Source: Oceanicaulis sp. BBD 1991-10
GTDB taxonomy: Bacteria; Pseudomonadota; Alphaproteobacteria; Caulobacterales; Maricaulaceae
Direction: 5' to 3'
DNA length: 64,000 nt
Assembly (NCBI GenBank): GCA_001657295.1
Contig: LYSW01000025.1
Coordinates: forward strand, 1 to 64,000
Part shown: positions 43,070 through 52,543 of the stretch, one piece after another
How the letters are laid out: each line of letters begins with the position of its first letter
Numbering within the stretch: the stretch's first letter is position 1
Notes under the pieces: model-generated
What the model was told of the DNA's origin: nothing
The model's database searches: none
The model's input: only the letters and a program-made list of their open reading frames with translations
Program-made: the position numbers and the translations under genes

Positions 43070-44932
43070 ATGAGTGGTCCCATGCGACAGGAAACGCCTG
43101 AAGGCTTCATCGCCGGCGCGCGCGGCGCCGCGCGCCAGGCGTTGGACGCCATGGCCGAGCTGGTCATCATGCGGGACCCTAAGGGCCGGATCACCGAGGT
43201 GAACACGGCCTTTCTCAGCGCCTTTGGCGGCACGCGGCTGGACTGGATCGGCTGCTGGTTCGCGGTCTCGCCGGCGCGGGCGAGCGAACAGCCGGCGCGG
43301 CGTTATGACGTCGCCATGCGCACCCTGTCCGGGCCCAGCTGGATCGAGTGGTCCGAGACGCTCAGCCAGGACGGATCAAGCGTCGCCGTCGGCCGCGATG
43401 TCAGCCGGGAGCGCGAAGCGCGCGCCGAGCAAAGCGAAGCCGCGCGCGGCAAATCCGTCTTTTTCGCCGCAGTGACCCATGAATTGCGCACGCCCCTGTC
43501 CGGCGCCCTGGGCGCCGCCGCGTTGCTGGCCGATACGCGGCTCGCGCCCGACCAGCGCGCCTATCTGGAGGCCGTGCGCCAGAGCGCCGGGCACGCCTTG
43601 GGGCTGATTGACGACATCTTGGACCTGACCCGCCTGGAGGCCGGGCGGCTCGAACTGCGCCCCGGCCCCGTCGATCTGCGCCAGCTCGTCACAGAGGTGG
43701 GCGAAGTGCTCGCGCCGCGCGCCGCCGAACGGGGTCTGACCCTGAGCTATGCCGTCGACGCCGACATCCCCGCCACGGTTCTGGCGGATGAAGGCCGGCT
43801 CAAGCAGATTCTGTTCAATCTGGCCGGCAATGCGGTGAAGTTCACGGAAACGGGCGGCGTGCTGATCTTGGCGGAGACCGCCGGGGAGCGCGTCCGGCTC
43901 TCTGTGCGGGACAGCGGGCCGGGCATCAGCACCGAAGACCAGAAGCGCCTGTTTGAACATTTCGAGCGGGGTGCGGCGGAGCGCAAAGCCGCGCCCGGCG
44001 CGGGCCTGGGTCTGGCGATGGTGAAACGTCTGGCCGAAGCCATGGACGGCGAGGTCGGCGTCCAGTCCGAACCGGGCGGCGGCGCGCTTTTCTGGGTCAG
44101 CGCGCCCATGCCGGCGCGCTCCCCCGCGCCGACCGAAAAACCCCTGGGGGGCCGCACGATCCTGATCGTCACGCCCGATGCGCTCCAGCGCGCCGGCCTG
44201 GCCCGCCTGAGCCGAGCCCTGGGCGCGGAACCGTTGACCGCCGCGACCGCGGACGCAGCGCTGGCCCAGGCCGGCGCGGCGGCCCCCCCGCTGACCGTGG
44301 TGCTGGACGCTTCTTGGATCGGCGAAGCCGGCGCCATGCGCGCCGCCGCCCCGCACGCGCGGATTCTGGCCCTGGCCGAACCGCGCACAAAGGACCAGTT
44401 CAGCGCTGAGGCGCGCCCGGACAGCGTGGATGGCTGGTTGGTCGCGCCGGTGCGGCCCGGCTCGCTGGCCGCCTGGGCCGTGGGCGAGGCGCGGGACGAC
44501 GGCGCCGAAGACCCGGCGCGGCCAACTCAGCACGAACCGCTGCGCGGATTGGCCGTCCTGCTCGCCGAAGATGATCCGGTGAACGCGATGATCGCGCGCA
44601 CGGTGCTCTCGAAGCTCGGCGCCGACGTGACCCATGTGGAAAGCGGGCGCGCAGCGGTGGAGCATGCGTCCAGGGGCATGTTCGACGCGGCGCTGCTGGA
44701 CCTGCGCATGCCGGAATTGTCCGGCCTCGACGCCGCCGCGGAGATCCGGACCACGCCCAGCGTCGCCGCCCTCCCCCTCATCGCCCTGACGGCGAACGCC
44801 ACGGAGGCCGATCGCACCGCCTGCCTGGCGGCCGGGATGGACGCTTTCATGACCAAACCTTTAGACCCCAATGACTTGGCGGAGCGCCTGACCGCCTTGT
44901 GTGCGCCACAAAACCGCGCGAACGTCGGCTGA
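43070..44932 (+). CDS. hybrid sensor histidine kinase with pseudo-receiver and receiver
   Basis: The 620-residue cytoplasmic protein has a PAS-like domain (about 22-115), HisKA with His137 in VTHELRTPLSG, an HATPase domain with an N box (FNLAGNAVKFTETGG), G1 (DSGPG) and G2 (GAGLGLAM). A degenerate receiver-like domain (about 360-475) keeps VVLDASW but has APVRP where the conserved Lys-Pro should be. A canonical receiver (about 492-612) follows with acidic residues 500-502, Asp544 in LLDLRMP and Lys596. There are no membrane helices. Signal and target are unknown; phosphotransfer to an Hpt protein is expected. Confidence 0.92.
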   Translation: MSGPMRQETPEGFIAGARGAARQALDAMAELVIMRDPKGRITEVNTAFLSAFGGTRLDWIGCWFAVSPARASEQPARRYDVAMRTLSGPSWIEWSETLSQDGSSVAVGRDVSREREARAEQSEAARGKSVFFAAVTHELRTPLSGALGAAALLADTRLAPDQRAYLEAVRQSAGHALGLIDDILDLTRLEAGRLELRPGPVDLRQLVTEVGEVLAPRAAERGLTLSYAVDADIPATVLADEGRLKQILFNLAGNAVKFTETGGVLILAETAGERVRLSVRDSGPGISTEDQKRLFEHFERGAAERKAAPGAGLGLAMVKRLAEAMDGEVGVQSEPGGGALFWVSAPMPARSPAPTEKPLGGRTILIVTPDALQRAGLARLSRALGAEPLTAATADAALAQAGAAAPPLTVVLDASWIGEAGAMRAAAPHARILALAEPRTKDQFSAEARPDSVDGWLVAPVRPGSLAAWAVGEARDDGAEDPARPTQHEPLRGLAVLLAEDDPVNAMIARTVLSKLGADVTHVESGRAAVEHASRGMFDAALLDLRMPELSGLDAAAEIRTTPSVAALPLIALTANATEADRTACLAAGMDAFMTKPLDPNDLAERLTALCAPQNRANVG

Positions 44933-44956
44933 TCAGATCGCCGCGCGAGCCGTCCC

Positions 44957-46336
44957 ATGACTGAAACAACTGCACAGCCGCCCGAAAAAACTGAACCGGG
45001 CTGGCGCGCGGTCCTGACGGGCCTGACCAATCCGCGCGTTGCGATCATGCTGGCGCTGGGCTTTTCCGCCGGCCTGCCCTTTCTATTGACCGGCAATACG
45101 CTGGGCGCCTGGTTGCGCGAGGAAGGCACGACGCTCACCGCGATCGGCTTTATCGGCTGGGTCGGCTTCGCCTACTCGTTCAAATTCTTGTGGGCGCCCC
45201 TGCTGGACCGCGTGACGCTGCCCGGCATCGGAGGTCTCGGCAAGCGGCGAAGCTGGATCTTGATCGCCCAGATTCTCGTCGCTCTGGGGCTTGTGGGCAT
45301 GGTCCTGGCAGGGCCCCAGGCGGGGCTTGTGGCGTTCGGCGCCCTGGCGCTGGTGGTCGCGTTCGCGTCGGCCACCCAGGACATCGCGATCGACGCCTGG
45401 CGCATCGAGGCGGCCGAAAGCGATGAAGAGCTGGCCCTGCTCTCCGCCGCCTATCAGCTCGGCTACCGCGTCTCCTTGCTGATCACAAACGCCCTGATCT
45501 TCATCGTCGCCGCCAATATCGGCTGGGAGCTCAGCTACACCGCCATGGCGGCGCTGATGCTGGTCGGCATGGCCGCCGCTTTGCTCGCCTCCGAGCCCAG
45601 CGCCCAGACCAGCGCCGTGGCCAAACCCGCCGGGGGTCTTGAAGCCGAAGCGCCGCTCTGGACGGGGCGCGGCTTGTATCAGGCGATCGTCGGCCCGTTT
45701 GAAGCCTTCCTGCGCGCCCACGGCGGCAAGGCGGTCTTGCTGCTCGCCGCGGTCAGCCTTTATCGAATGCCCGACTTCGTGATGGGCCCCATGGTCAATC
45801 CCTTCTATCTGGATCTGGGCATCACACGGGAAGAGATCGGCGGCGTGCGCGCCACGATCGGTTTGATCGCGACCTCGATCGGGGTGGCCGCGGGCGGACT
45901 CGCCGCCTTCCGGCTGGGCTTCACCAAGACGTTGATTTTAGGCGCATTTCTCGCGCCCGCCTCAAATCTCGGCTATACCTATATGGCGATCGCCGGCGGC
46001 GAATTGCACAATTTCGCTCTGGCGCTCTTCCTAGAGAATTTCTCCGAAGGCTTCGCAGGCACGGCGCTGATCGCCTGGATGTCCAGCCTGACCAGCTTCG
46101 GCTATGCGGCCACGCAATATGCGCTCTTGTCGTCCTTCTACACCATCCTCGGCAAATTCCTGAAAGGCTTCTCCGGCGCGGCGGTGGACGGCATGGAGCC
46201 GATGATCGGGCTGATCCCCGCCTATGGGACCTTCTTCGCGCTCACCGCGGCGATCGGCATTCCCTCGGTGATCATCTCGATCTGGGCCGCCCGCGCCCAC
46301 GGCGCCGCGCGTGAAGCTCAAGGGTTGTCCCGCTAG
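44957..46336 (+). CDS. AmpG-like MFS permease
   Basis: The 459-residue protein has about twelve membrane helices and AmpG-like landmarks: LGFSAGLPFLLTGNTLGAWL, GFAYSFKFLWAPLLDRV, ASATQDIAIDAWRIEAAE and ENFSEGFAGTALIAWMSSL. AmpG carries muropeptides (GlcNAc-anhydroMurNAc peptides) into the cytoplasm for cell-wall recycling. The start lies 24 bp after the kinase stop. It converges with maeB with a 4-bp overlap. Confidence 0.85.
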   Translation: MTETTAQPPEKTEPGWRAVLTGLTNPRVAIMLALGFSAGLPFLLTGNTLGAWLREEGTTLTAIGFIGWVGFAYSFKFLWAPLLDRVTLPGIGGLGKRRSWILIAQILVALGLVGMVLAGPQAGLVAFGALALVVAFASATQDIAIDAWRIEAAESDEELALLSAAYQLGYRVSLLITNALIFIVAANIGWELSYTAMAALMLVGMAAALLASEPSAQTSAVAKPAGGLEAEAPLWTGRGLYQAIVGPFEAFLRAHGGKAVLLLAAVSLYRMPDFVMGPMVNPFYLDLGITREEIGGVRATIGLIATSIGVAAGGLAAFRLGFTKTLILGAFLAPASNLGYTYMAIAGGELHNFALALFLENFSEGFAGTALIAWMSSLTSFGYAATQYALLSSFYTILGKFLKGFSGAAVDGMEPMIGLIPAYGTFFALTAAIGIPSVIISIWAARAHGAAREAQGLSR

Positions 46337-48618
46337 CCGGCCTGTTTGTGGGCGTCCACGGACAAATCGTGGGCGGCCAGCGCGGCGAGGGTGAGGATCT
46401 CGTTCACATTCGCGCCCAGGCGCGCGATCTGAACCGGCTTCTCCAATCCCAGCAGCATCGGCCCCAGCACGGTCGCTCCGCCCGCAGCCCCCATCAGCTT
46501 GGTGGCGATGGAGGCGGAATGGATCGCCGGCATGATCAGCACGTTGGCGGGCCCGGACAGCCGGGAGAAGGGATAAAGCCGGCGGTGATCGGGATCGAGC
46601 GCCACATCGGCGTTCATCTCGCCCTCATACTCAAAATCCACCCCGCGCTCATCCAGCGCCGCGACCGCGGACTGGATCGCGTCGGCGCGCTCGCCGGCCG
46701 GATTGCCGAAGGTGGAATAGGACAGAAACGCCACGCGCGGCTCGACCCCGAAACGCCGTGCCGCGGCCGCCGTCTCGCACGCCATGTCGGTGAGCGCCAG
46801 CGGGTCCGGGAATTCAGACACATTGGTGTCCGCGATGAAGAGCGTGCGCCCGCGCGACAGCACCAGGCTCATTCCCATCACGCGCTCGCCCTCGGCCGGA
46901 TCGAGCACCAGCTGCACATCGCCCAGGGCCTGGGCGTAGCTGCGGGTGACGCCGGTGACCATGCCGTCGGCCTGACCGTTGGCGACCATGCAGGCGGCGA
47001 AGACGTTTCGGTCATTATTGACCAGGCGCTGCACATCCCGGCGCAGATAGCCCCGGCGCTGCAGCCGTTCGTACAGAAAATCCGCGAAGTCGCCATTGTG
47101 GTCGGACAGGCGCGCATTGACGACTTCGATGGCGTCCAGCGGCACGCCTAAAAGCCGCATATTGGCGTGCGCCGTCTCTTCCCGTCCGATCAGAATGGCG
47201 CGGCCCAGATCCTGATTCTGAAACGCGAAGGCGGCGCGGATGACGCTGGGTTCCTCGCCCTCGGCGAAGACGATGGTTTTGCGCGGACCGGAACGGACAT
47301 CGTCCTGGATATTCTGAAGCAGGGCGGCCGTCGGATCGAGCCGGCGGGCGAGCGCCGCCTTGTAGCGCTCCATGTCCGCGATCGGCTTGCGGGCGACGCC
47401 GGTATCCATCGCCGCCTGCGCCACATAGGGCGGAACATGGCTGATCAGCCGCGGATCAAAGGGCGCCGGGATGATGTAGTCCTTGCCGAAGCTGAGCCGC
47501 GTGCCGTGATAGGCGGCGGCGACCTCGTCCGGCACGTCTTCGCGGGTCAATTCCGCCAAGGCGCGCGCGGCGGCGACCTTCATTTCTTCATTGATGGTGC
47601 GCGCGCGCACATCCAGCGCCCCGCGGAAGATATAGGGGAAGCCGAGCACATTATTGACCTGATTGGGATAATCGGACCGGCCCGTGGCCATGATCGCGTC
47701 GGAGCGCGCTTCGCGGACCTCCTCGGGCGTGATTTCCGGATCCGGGTTGGCCATGGCGAAGATGATCGGATCGGCGGCCATGGATTTGACCATGGCTTTG
47801 GTCACCGCGCCCTTCACCGACAGGCCGATAAAGCAATCCGAGCCGTCCAACGCCTCTTCAAGCGTGCGCGCCTCCGTGTGGGCGGCATGGGCCGACTTCC
47901 ACTGATTCATGCCGGCTTCGCGGCCTTTGTAGATCACCCCCCGGCTGTCGCAGAGGATCGCATTGTCATGGGCCACGCCCAGCGCCTTGATCAGCTCTAA
48001 CACCGCGATGCCGGCCGCGCCTGCGCCATTAACCACGACTTTCAGCTTCGAGATGTCCCGTTTGGTCAACTCGCAGGCGTTCAAAATGCCCGCCGCCGTG
48101 ATGATGGCGGTGCCATGCTGGTCGTCATGGAAGACGGGTATATCGAGCGCCTCGCGCAGGCGCTCTTCGATGATGAAGCAGTCCGGGCCCTTGATGTCTT
48201 CCAGATTGATGCCGCCAAAGCTGCCGCCGAAACGGCGCACGCATTCGATGAAGGCGTCCGGATCGGCCTCCTCCACCTCCACATCGATGGCGTCGACATC
48301 GGCGAAGCGTTTAAACAGCACCGCCTTGCCTTCCATCACCGGCTTGGAGGCCGCGGCGCCCAAATCTCCAAGTCCCAGGATGGCCGTGCCGTTGGAGATC
48401 ACCGCGACGAAATTGCCTTTGGACGTGAAGTCGTAGGCCGCATCGGGATCATCCGCGATCGCCTTGACCGGGGCTGCCACGCCCGGGGAGTAGGCGAGCG
48501 ACAAATCCCGCTGAGTCGCCATGGGCTTGGTGGCGCGCAGCGCAATCTTGCCCGGCGTCGGATAGCGGTGGAAATCAAGCGCTTCGTCGTCATCCACGCG
48601 GGGGCGGCGGTCGGTCAT
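46333..48618 (-). CDS. maeB: NADP-dependent malic enzyme with phosphotransacetylase-like domain
   Basis: The 761-residue protein has a malic enzyme half (about 1-430): SLAYSPGVAAP, KGNFVAVISNGTAILGLGDLG, GGINLEDIKGPDCFIIEERLR, HDDQHGTAIITAAG and VVNGAGAAGIAVLELI. The second half (about 440-760) is phosphotransacetylase-like, with VFAEGEEPSVIRAA, ADGMVTGVTRSY and PAIHSASIATKLM, a non-catalytic regulatory domain in MaeB. It decarboxylates malate to pyruvate, supplying NADPH. ATG 48618 is chosen over 48636 because the family begins near there. It is divergent from mutS, a common alphaproteobacterial arrangement. Confidence 0.94.
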   Translation of the reverse strand: MTDRRPRVDDDEALDFHRYPTPGKIALRATKPMATQRDLSLAYSPGVAAPVKAIADDPDAAYDFTSKGNFVAVISNGTAILGLGDLGAAASKPVMEGKAVLFKRFADVDAIDVEVEEADPDAFIECVRRFGGSFGGINLEDIKGPDCFIIEERLREALDIPVFHDDQHGTAIITAAGILNACELTKRDISKLKVVVNGAGAAGIAVLELIKALGVAHDNAILCDSRGVIYKGREAGMNQWKSAHAAHTEARTLEEALDGSDCFIGLSVKGAVTKAMVKSMAADPIIFAMANPDPEITPEEVREARSDAIMATGRSDYPNQVNNVLGFPYIFRGALDVRARTINEEMKVAAARALAELTREDVPDEVAAAYHGTRLSFGKDYIIPAPFDPRLISHVPPYVAQAAMDTGVARKPIADMERYKAALARRLDPTAALLQNIQDDVRSGPRKTIVFAEGEEPSVIRAAFAFQNQDLGRAILIGREETAHANMRLLGVPLDAIEVVNARLSDHNGDFADFLYERLQRRGYLRRDVQRLVNNDRNVFAACMVANGQADGMVTGVTRSYAQALGDVQLVLDPAEGERVMGMSLVLSRGRTLFIADTNVSEFPDPLALTDMACETAAAARRFGVEPRVAFLSYSTFGNPAGERADAIQSAVAALDERGVDFEYEGEMNADVALDPDHRRLYPFSRLSGPANVLIMPAIHSASIATKLMGAAGGATVLGPMLLGLEKPVQIARLGANVNEILTLAALAAHDLSVDAHKQAG

Positions 48619-48751
48619 GGCGGGCGTCCAGATCAAGGCGGGAAAGGTCTCGCGCTAACCTAAACGCTTCGTCCGGCGGGGCAAATTGCAAAGCTGTGAC
48701 GCACACGCGCGGCCTGCTTGCATGGCCGGGGCGGGCGTTTACCTTTCGGTC

Positions 48752-51436
48752 ATGACTCGCCCGGCCGACCCCGCCCAGATGACCCAGCGCGCCTTCCCCA
48801 CACCGGAAGGCGGCACGCCGATGATGGTGCAGTTTCTCGAATTGCGCGCCGAGGCGCCGCTGGACGCCCTCCTGTTTTATCGCATGGGCGATTTCTACGA
48901 GCTCTTCTTCGATGACGCGGTTCAGGCCGCCGCGGCCCTGGACATCGCGCTGACCAAGCGCGGCGAGCATCAGGGCGAGAAAGTGCCCATGTGCGGCGTG
49001 CCGGTGCACAACGCGCAAACCTATCTCTCCCGTCTGATCAAGGCCGGCTTCAAAGTCGCCGTCGGCGAGCAGATGGAGGATCCGGCCGAGGCCAAGAAAC
49101 GCGGCTCGAAAGCCGTTGTGCGCCGGGCGATCACGCGCATCGTCACGCCTGGCACGCTGACCGAAGACGACCTTCTGGACGCCCGGTCGGCCAACCGGAT
49201 CGCCGCCTGGGCGCAGCTCGCCACTGGCGAAATGGCGATCGCCTGGGCGGACGTGTCCGACGGGGAGTATTGCTCGACCGCGGTAAGCGCCGCGGACCTG
49301 GACGCGGAACTCGCCGCCCTCAACCCGTCCGAATTGCTGTGCCTCGACGACGCCGCGAAGCCGGCCGAATCTCTAGCGCCCAACGCCGTGGTCACGCCGC
49401 GGGCCCGGGCGAAATTTGACGCGGCGGCGGCCGAGCGCCGCCTGAAGGCGCGATTTGAGGTGCAGAGCCTGGACGCCTTCGGAGCCTTCACCAAGGCTGA
49501 GATCGCCGCGCTGGGATGCATTCTGGACTATCTCGAACTGTCCCAGGCCGGCGCGCCGGCGCGCCTGCGGCCGCCGGCCAGCCAGGCTCCGGGCATGGTG
49601 ATGGCGATCGATCCGGCCGCGCGCGCCAGCCTGGAGATCGAGCGCACGCTGCAAGGTCGGCGCAAAGGCTCGCTGGTGGACGCCGTCGACCGGACGCTCA
49701 CCGCGCCCGGCGCGCGTCTCCTCGCGGAGCGATTGGCTCGCCCGAGCCTGGACCTGACCGAAATCAGAGCCCGTCTGGATTCCGTCAGCTGGTTCGCCGA
49801 AGACCGGACGATCCGGGCCGGCGTACGCAAGCGCCTGAAAGCGGCGGGCGATCCGGCCCGGGCGCTGACCCGCCTTCTGCTGGGCCGGGGCGGACCACGA
49901 GACCTGGCCGCCCTGGCCAGAGCGCTGAAAGAGGGCGAGCGCTTGATCGCCGCGCTGTCGAAGGACCGGCTCAACCCGCCTCCGCCGCGCGTTTCAGACT
50001 GCCTCAACGCGCTTTCCCTGGCCGAGCGTCCCGAGCTCGCGGCTCTGGTCGACGATGTCAATCGCGGCCTGGTCGAGGAGCCGCCCCTGCTGGCGCGAGA
50101 CGGCGGATTCATTGCGGCTGGCTGGACGCCGCCGCTTGATGAGGCCCGCGCCCTGCGCGACGAATCCCGCAAAATCGTGGCGGGCCTTCAAGCGACCTAT
50201 GCCGACGCCTCTGGTGTCGCTGCACTTAAGATTAAACATAACAATGTCTTAGGCTATTTCATCGAAGTCAGCGCCAGGAATGCCGACGCCTTGATGGGCG
50301 ATGACACCTTCATCCACCGCCAGACCATGGCCAACGCGGTGCGTTTCTCGACGCCGGAGCTGGGCGAACTGGAAGCGAAGATCGCCAAAGCCGGAGAGCG
50401 TGCTCTGGCCCTGGAGCTGGAGCAGTTCGAAAGCTTCCGCACCCGCATCGAAAATCTCGCCGGCGCGATCCGTTCGGCCGCCGCCGCGCTGGCCGAACTC
50501 GACGTCGCCGCCGCCGCCGCCGATTGGGCGGAGGAGACCGCCGCCGCCCGCCCCGTGGTCGATGACAGCTGCGCGTTCGAAATCGAGCAGGGCCGCCATC
50601 CGGTCGTTGAATCCGCGCTTAAACGGTCGGGCGAGGGTCGCTTCACGCCGAACGCCTGCAGCCTGGACGGGGCGGGCGACGCCGCGCCGCGCCTGACCCT
50701 GGTCACCGGCCCCAACATGGCGGGCAAATCCACTTTCCTGCGCCAGAATGCGGTGATGGCGATCCTCGCCCAGGCCGGGCTGTACGTGCCGGCGAAATCG
50801 GCGCGCATCGGCCTGGTGGACCGGCTGTTCTCCCGCGTCGGCGCGGCGGACGATCTCGCCCGCGGCCGCTCCACCTTCATGGCGGAGATGATCGAAACCG
50901 CCGCCATTCTAAATCAGGCCGGGCCCCGCGCGCTCGTCATCCTGGATGAAATCGGCCGCGGCACGGCGACGTTCGACGGCCTGTCCATCGCCTGGGCGGC
51001 GGTCGAGCATCTCCACGAAGTCAATCGCTGCCGCGCCCTATTCGCCACTCATTATCACGAGCTCACCCGCCTGGTGGACGAGCTTGACGCCGCCGGCAAT
51101 GTTTCGCTGAAGGCGCGCGAATGGAAGGGCGAGCTGGTCTTCCTCCACGAAGTCCAACCCGGCCCCGCCGACCGCTCCTACGGCGTGGAGGTCGCCAAGC
51201 GGGCGGGATTGCCGAAGGCGGCGGTCGCGCGCGCCCGCGAAATCCTCGACCGCCTGGAGGCGGACGGCGCGCCCGCGGCGGCGCTGGCGGATTTGCCGCT
51301 GTTTTCCGCCATCGCGCCTGAAGCGGAAGCCAAGCCGAGCGCGGTGGAAGACCGGCTCAAGGCGGTCGATGTCGATGGCCTGTCGCCCAGAGAGGCGCTG
51401 GATCTGCTTTATGCGCTGAAAGGCATGATGGAGTAA
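48752..51436 (+). CDS. mutS: DNA mismatch repair protein MutS
   Basis: The 894-residue protein recognises mismatches and starts repair with MutL. Seen: the mismatch-wedge motif FYRMGDFYELFFDDA, PMCGVPVHNAQTYLSRLI, the connector and lever regions, LKIKHNNVLGYFIEV in the clamp, Walker A TGPNMAGKSTFLRQ, DDLARGRSTFMAEM, Walker B LVILDEIGRGTATFDG and FATHYHEL. Length is typical. ATG 48752 is chosen because homology begins at MTQRAFPTPEGGTPMMVQFL; an upstream reading frame to 48686 has no support. Confidence 0.96.
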   Translation: MTRPADPAQMTQRAFPTPEGGTPMMVQFLELRAEAPLDALLFYRMGDFYELFFDDAVQAAAALDIALTKRGEHQGEKVPMCGVPVHNAQTYLSRLIKAGFKVAVGEQMEDPAEAKKRGSKAVVRRAITRIVTPGTLTEDDLLDARSANRIAAWAQLATGEMAIAWADVSDGEYCSTAVSAADLDAELAALNPSELLCLDDAAKPAESLAPNAVVTPRARAKFDAAAAERRLKARFEVQSLDAFGAFTKAEIAALGCILDYLELSQAGAPARLRPPASQAPGMVMAIDPAARASLEIERTLQGRRKGSLVDAVDRTLTAPGARLLAERLARPSLDLTEIRARLDSVSWFAEDRTIRAGVRKRLKAAGDPARALTRLLLGRGGPRDLAALARALKEGERLIAALSKDRLNPPPPRVSDCLNALSLAERPELAALVDDVNRGLVEEPPLLARDGGFIAAGWTPPLDEARALRDESRKIVAGLQATYADASGVAALKIKHNNVLGYFIEVSARNADALMGDDTFIHRQTMANAVRFSTPELGELEAKIAKAGERALALELEQFESFRTRIENLAGAIRSAAAALAELDVAAAAADWAEETAAARPVVDDSCAFEIEQGRHPVVESALKRSGEGRFTPNACSLDGAGDAAPRLTLVTGPNMAGKSTFLRQNAVMAILAQAGLYVPAKSARIGLVDRLFSRVGAADDLARGRSTFMAEMIETAAILNQAGPRALVILDEIGRGTATFDGLSIAWAAVEHLHEVNRCRALFATHYHELTRLVDELDAAGNVSLKAREWKGELVFLHEVQPGPADRSYGVEVAKRAGLPKAAVARAREILDRLEADGAPAAALADLPLFSAIAPEAEAKPSAVEDRLKAVDVDGLSPREALDLLYALKGMME

Positions 51437-51455
51437 CGGCCGCAGCCACGGCCGT
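51436..51455. terminator. hairpin directly after mutS
   Basis: ACGGCCG and CGGCCGT pair across a six-base loop, starting on the last base of the mutS stop codon. No T run follows. It separates mutS from a convergent lipoprotein gene. Confidence 0.5.
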
Positions 51456-51503
51456 GCGACGCGAGGGGCGGCCTGTCGCCCACCCCTCCCTTCGGGATTT
51501 TGA

Positions 51504-51809
51504 TCAGCAGCGATCGTTGAAGAGGCAATCGCTCCTCGGCGCGGTTTCCCGCTGCATGGCGCGCGTGGCGTCCTGCGCGTCCTGCATCTCTTCGATCCAT
51601 TCCCCGCGAGTCTTGCACTCCGTCCTGTGGAAGCGCGTGCCGGTTTGCTGGACGCGCCGGCAAACCTCCACATTCAGCTCTTCTTCGCTCAGGGCGGCCA
51701 TTTCTGCATTCGCCTGCGGCGCTGCGGGTGTGGCCGCGACATTAGTCGCGGGAGTCGCACAAGCCGCCACGAACAGCAGGGCTGCAAACACAATCACTTT
51801 TTTTTCCAT
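51504..51809 (-). CDS. small hypothetical lipoprotein
   Basis: The 101-residue product has a lipoprotein signal (KKVIVFAALLFVAAC), an Ala/Pro/Thr-rich spacer and a short domain with four cysteines in two pairs (VEVCRRVQQTGTRFHRTECKT... SDCLFNDRC), likely disulfides in the periplasm. The block EVCRRVQQTGTRFHRTECKT is a pattern seen in small uncharacterised alphaproteobacterial proteins. The 216-bp stretch upstream, to the VOC gene, shows nothing distinctive. Confidence 0.7.
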   Translation of the reverse strand: MEKKVIVFAALLFVAACATPATNVAATPAAPQANAEMAALSEEELNVEVCRRVQQTGTRFHRTECKTRGEWIEEMQDAQDATRAMQRETAPRSDCLFNDRC

Positions 51810-52025
51810 GGTGGGCCACGCCTCATCTGACTCTGCGGCCAGAGTCGGGAAGTCTTGCGCAATGAGTCAACAAGATTCCGAAAACCCCCGCCCATAAACC
51901 GTTACAGATTGCCGATTAGAGCCGGCGCCCCGGCGGCGGTCGTTTCTCTTGCGGCGCGCACGCGCCGTTGACCGGCGCTGCGCGAACACTGCCCGGCGCG
52001 ACAGCGCGCCTGTGCGCTTGCGCGG

Positions 52026-52451
52026 CTAATCCGTGGCGAAGACCTGCCGGTCATCGGCGAACGCTTTGAACTCCAACGCGTTGCCGCTCGGGTCCCTGAC
52101 AAACATCGTCTTTTGCTCGCCGGCCTCTCCCGCAAAGCGCAGATAGGGCTCGATGACAAATTCCGAACTCGCCGCCTTCAGGCGTTCGGCGAGCGCGTCG
52201 AACGCTTCATAATCGACGATCAGGCCGAAATGGCGGACGGGCACCTGCTTGCCGTCCACAGCGTTGGTGGGACCGGTCTCGCACAGCTCCGGCGCCAGGT
52301 GAGCGACGATCTGGTGACCGTGCAGATCAAAATCGATCCAGTGATCGCTTTCCCGGCCCGTGCCGCAGCCCAGAACGCCGGCGTAGAAGCGGCGTGCCGC
52401 CTCCAGATCATGGACCGGAAAGGCGAGGTGAAAGCGGGGGCGCGGGCTCAT
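52026..52451 (-). CDS. VOC family (glyoxalase/dioxygenase fold) protein
   Basis: The 141-residue protein follows the VOC pattern: [22 protein letters not shown] with a metal-ligand His3-type position, [32 protein letters not shown] and [17 protein letters not shown], in which the last Glu is a usual metal ligand. The family includes glyoxalase I, extradiol dioxygenases and antibiotic-binding proteins; the substrate is unknown. It sits directly upstream of hslU, divergently, in the place where hslV is normally found. Confidence 0.86.
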   Translation of the reverse strand: MSPRPRFHLAFPVHDLEAARRFYAGVLGCGTGRESDHWIDFDLHGHQIVAHLAPELCETGPTNAVDGKQVPVRHFGLIVDYEAFDALAERLKAASSEFVIEPYLRFAGEAGEQKTMFVRDPSGNALEFKAFADDRQVFATD

Positions 52452-52543
52452 GGCGGACTCATTTTTCAGCGGCGGCTTTGCGCATCTCGGCGTGAGGTCC
52501 TAGATGAGCGTTGACCCTCTCCTTCGGCAAGAGCCTTCATTCC

